Below the pieces are notes generated by a model. The model worked only from the letters and a program-made list of their open reading frames with translations, had not been told where the DNA came from and did no database searches. This document shows positions 6,724 through 7,649 of a stretch of 7,649 bases of DNA, piece after piece. The stretch spans positions 37,039 to 44,687 of the forward strand of contig DARY01000028.1 of NCBI GenBank assembly GCA_002503545.1, written 5' to 3'. Position 1 is the first letter of the stretch; the number at the start of each line of letters is the position of its first letter. The position numbers and the translations under genes were made by a program. Origin of the DNA: Candidatus Methanomethylophilus sp. UBA78 (GTDB lineage Archaea > Thermoplasmatota > Thermoplasmata > Methanomassiliicoccales > Methanomethylophilaceae).

Positions 6724-7397
6724 TATTGGCACATCCGACATTTGAAAGCATGATAGAATTCAGGGAAGATATGGTTACAGCACTGACTGTAGAGAATCCT
6801 CGCCGTTTTTCATCATATATATCGGAACTCAACTCCCAGATAAACGGCGAAACGGGAGAATTCTCCCTGTTCTACAACGATAGAGAGCTTCCAATATCAT
6901 AGATAAGACTGGTCATAGATCCATTCAACCTGGATTTCAATGCCAAGGATGTGCAGAATGGGATAAATTCCAGCATTAAATCAATCCTAAATGGTGAAAA
7001 ATATTACGTTCCTCTGATAAATCTGCTGTCCGATATGACTAGATTTTCGTTTCAGATAATGGGTGAAGCTGACATCGAACTGGTTGGAACGGAAATCGAT
7101 TCGGCGGCATTAATCAAATTGATGGGGGCGCATTATGAAAATAGTTACGGGGACCTTCTGGAAAACATCTGCCGCTACATTCATATTTTCTCTAAATTCA
7201 CAAAAAGTTGCATTTTCGCCTTTGTGAATCTAAAGACATTTCTAAATGATGAACAGATGGAACAGTTGATTAGATACGCATTGTATGAAAAAATTCATCT
7301 ATTTCTTATAGATTCTTCTCCCCATAATAATGCAAGATACGTAAGAGAAATCATCATAGACTGCGACCTGTGTGAAATACATTCGTTTGATCAATGA
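6720..7397 (+). CDS. csn2: Csn2 adaptation protein, type II-A, with one in-frame TAG (pyrrolysine or nonsense)
   Basis: A 225-codon frame that encodes Csn2 once the amber codon at 6900-6902 (codon 61) is read through. Csn2 forms a tetrameric ring on DNA ends and is needed for spacer acquisition; it is the hallmark of type II-A. Evidence includes total length (S. pyogenes Csn2 is about 220 residues), position after cas2, and similarity to the family in both halves. The first half has FSLFYNDRELPIS just before the stop and IRLVIDPFNLDFNAKDV just after. The second half has YIHIFSKFTKSCIFAFVNLKTFLNDEQM, which resembles the S. pyogenes ILQIFKYLTKKKLLIFVN region. The frame is unchanged across the TAG and stays open for another 164 codons to a TGA. 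No good restart site follows the TAG; GTG 6951 lacks a properly spaced Shine-Dalgarno. Sampled GC is about 30-40%, the lowest of the cas genes. It is either a readthrough (pyrrolysine) gene or a very recent pseudogene. Confidence 0.88.
6900..6902 (+). other. In-frame amber codon in csn2, candidate pyrrolysine codon
   Basis: TAG at codon 61 lies between PIS and IRLVID, inside a stretch that aligns on both sides to Csn2. From memory of S. pyogenes and Enterococcus Csn2, the matching position is Glu (SEIMLVTD, TELFVVTD), so a single change from GAG, AAG or CAG would create it. All six true gene ends in the window use TGA, as expected where TAG is reassigned or avoided. Whether the host has pylTSBCD cannot be seen here. 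Confidence 0.5.
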
Positions 7398-7423
7398 ACA
7401 AGCATGATTTTGAATAAATTTCA

Positions 7424-7430
7424 ATTTGAG
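7424..7430 (+). promoter_or_regulatory. Leader-anchoring sequence ATTTGAG at the leader-repeat junction
   Basis: ATTTGAG directly abuts the first repeat. The same heptamer at the leader end of streptococcal type II-A arrays is required for Cas1-Cas2 to insert new spacers there. It fixes the leader-proximal end of the array and its direction (plus strand). The whole gap between the csn2 stop and repeat 1 is only 33 bp (7398-7430). Confidence 0.75.
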
Positions 7431-7649
7431 GCTTGAGAATATTGACAAACTTGAGTAGTGATCACCAGGAATCGTAGAGCTCGAACGACCCGACACGCTT
7501 GAGAATATTGACAAACTTGAGTAGTGATCACCCAGACTACATCGTACATAATATTAATTAAGGCTTGAGAATATTGACAAACTTGAGTAGTGATCACCAC
7601 ATCCTTCTAATCTGATACCCATACCAGTGCTTGAGAATATTGACAAACT
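7431..7649 (+). CRISPR. CRISPR array, leader-proximal end: 36-bp repeats, 30-bp spacers, cut by window edge
   Basis: Three identical 36-bp repeats lie at 7431-7466, 7497-7532 and 7563-7598, and the first 21 bp of a fourth at 7629-7649. Spacers of exactly 30 bp lie at 7467-7496, 7533-7562 and 7599-7628, giving a 66-bp period. Each repeat begins GCTTGAGAATATTGACAAAC and ends TAGTGATCACC. Repeat positions 1-20 pair with the tracrRNA at 1403-1424, so the array must be transcribed on the plus strand, giving crRNAs with the spacer 5' of the repeat portion as in other type II systems. The hexamer CTTGAG occurs at repeat positions 2-7 and 20-25, and GTGATCAC at 28-35 is a palindrome. The first repeats of an array hold the newest spacers; their targets cannot be named from this window. 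The array continues past the end. Confidence 0.98.

Noticed and set aside
7196..7229. 9-bp inverted repeat ATTCACAAA / TTTGTGAAT inside csn2
   Set aside because: It lies within codons for a conserved Csn2 segment, has a 16-base loop and is not near a gene end. It is likely chance in AT-rich sequence.
6951..7397. A separate small gene starting at GTG 6951
   Set aside because: It is in frame with the upstream Csn2 segment and is the rest of the same protein. The codons between TAG and 6951 also match Csn2, and no properly spaced ribosome-binding site precedes it.
7467..7628. Possible self-targeting by the three visible spacers
   Set aside because: I saw no long match of any spacer to the rest of the window on either strand. 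Short partial matches of under 10 bases are not meaningful.
7431..7649. TTGACA in every repeat as a bacterial -35 box driving crRNA
   Set aside because: No -10 partner lies at a fixed position, the hexamer is part of the tracrRNA-paired segment, and a sigma-70 promoter would not work in an archaeon.

Overview
The window reads as a piece of an archaeal chromosome, most likely a gut or rumen methanogen of the Methanomassiliicoccales / Methanomethylophilaceae kind (inference). The pointers are the 3' end of a phosphate-transporter ATPase gene followed by an archaeal-type PhoU regulator (AbrB-like DNA-binding domain fused to PhoU), TATA-box-like promoters, heavy use of AUA and AGG codons, and the fact that all six recognised gene ends use TGA.

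Layout: 1-152 end of pstB; 176-1204 phoU; 1205-1458 intergenic region with nested dyads, a TATA-like element and a tracrRNA on the minus strand; 1459-5529 cas9; 5526-6440 cas1; 6403-6723 cas2; 6720-7397 csn2, interrupted by one in-frame TAG at codon 61; 7398-7430 a very short leader ending in ATTTGAG; 7431-7649 the start of a CRISPR array (36-bp repeats, 30-bp spacers) that runs off the window. The four cas genes overlap one another and form one operon pointing into the array.

This is a complete type II-A CRISPR-Cas locus: Cas9 effector, Cas1-Cas2 integrase, Csn2 adaptation factor, tracrRNA and array. The tracrRNA was found by eye. Its anti-repeat pairs with the array repeat in the same layout as the Streptococcus pyogenes duplex (6-bp lower stem, GA opposite a 4-nt bulge, then a 12-bp upper stem) and is followed by an AAGGCU...GCC nexus and two GC-rich hairpins. 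Cas9 RuvC and HNH residues and the Cas1 catalytic residues are all present.

The two most notable points are a type II-A system in an apparent archaeon, where Cas9 is very rare, and the single amber codon in csn2. In a pyrrolysine-using archaeon that codon could be read through as pyrrolysine; otherwise Csn2 is a recent nonsense mutant. Base composition falls from roughly 70-80% GC in sampled phoU lines, through about 50% in cas9, to about 30-40% in csn2, which fits acquisition of the locus from low-GC bacteria.
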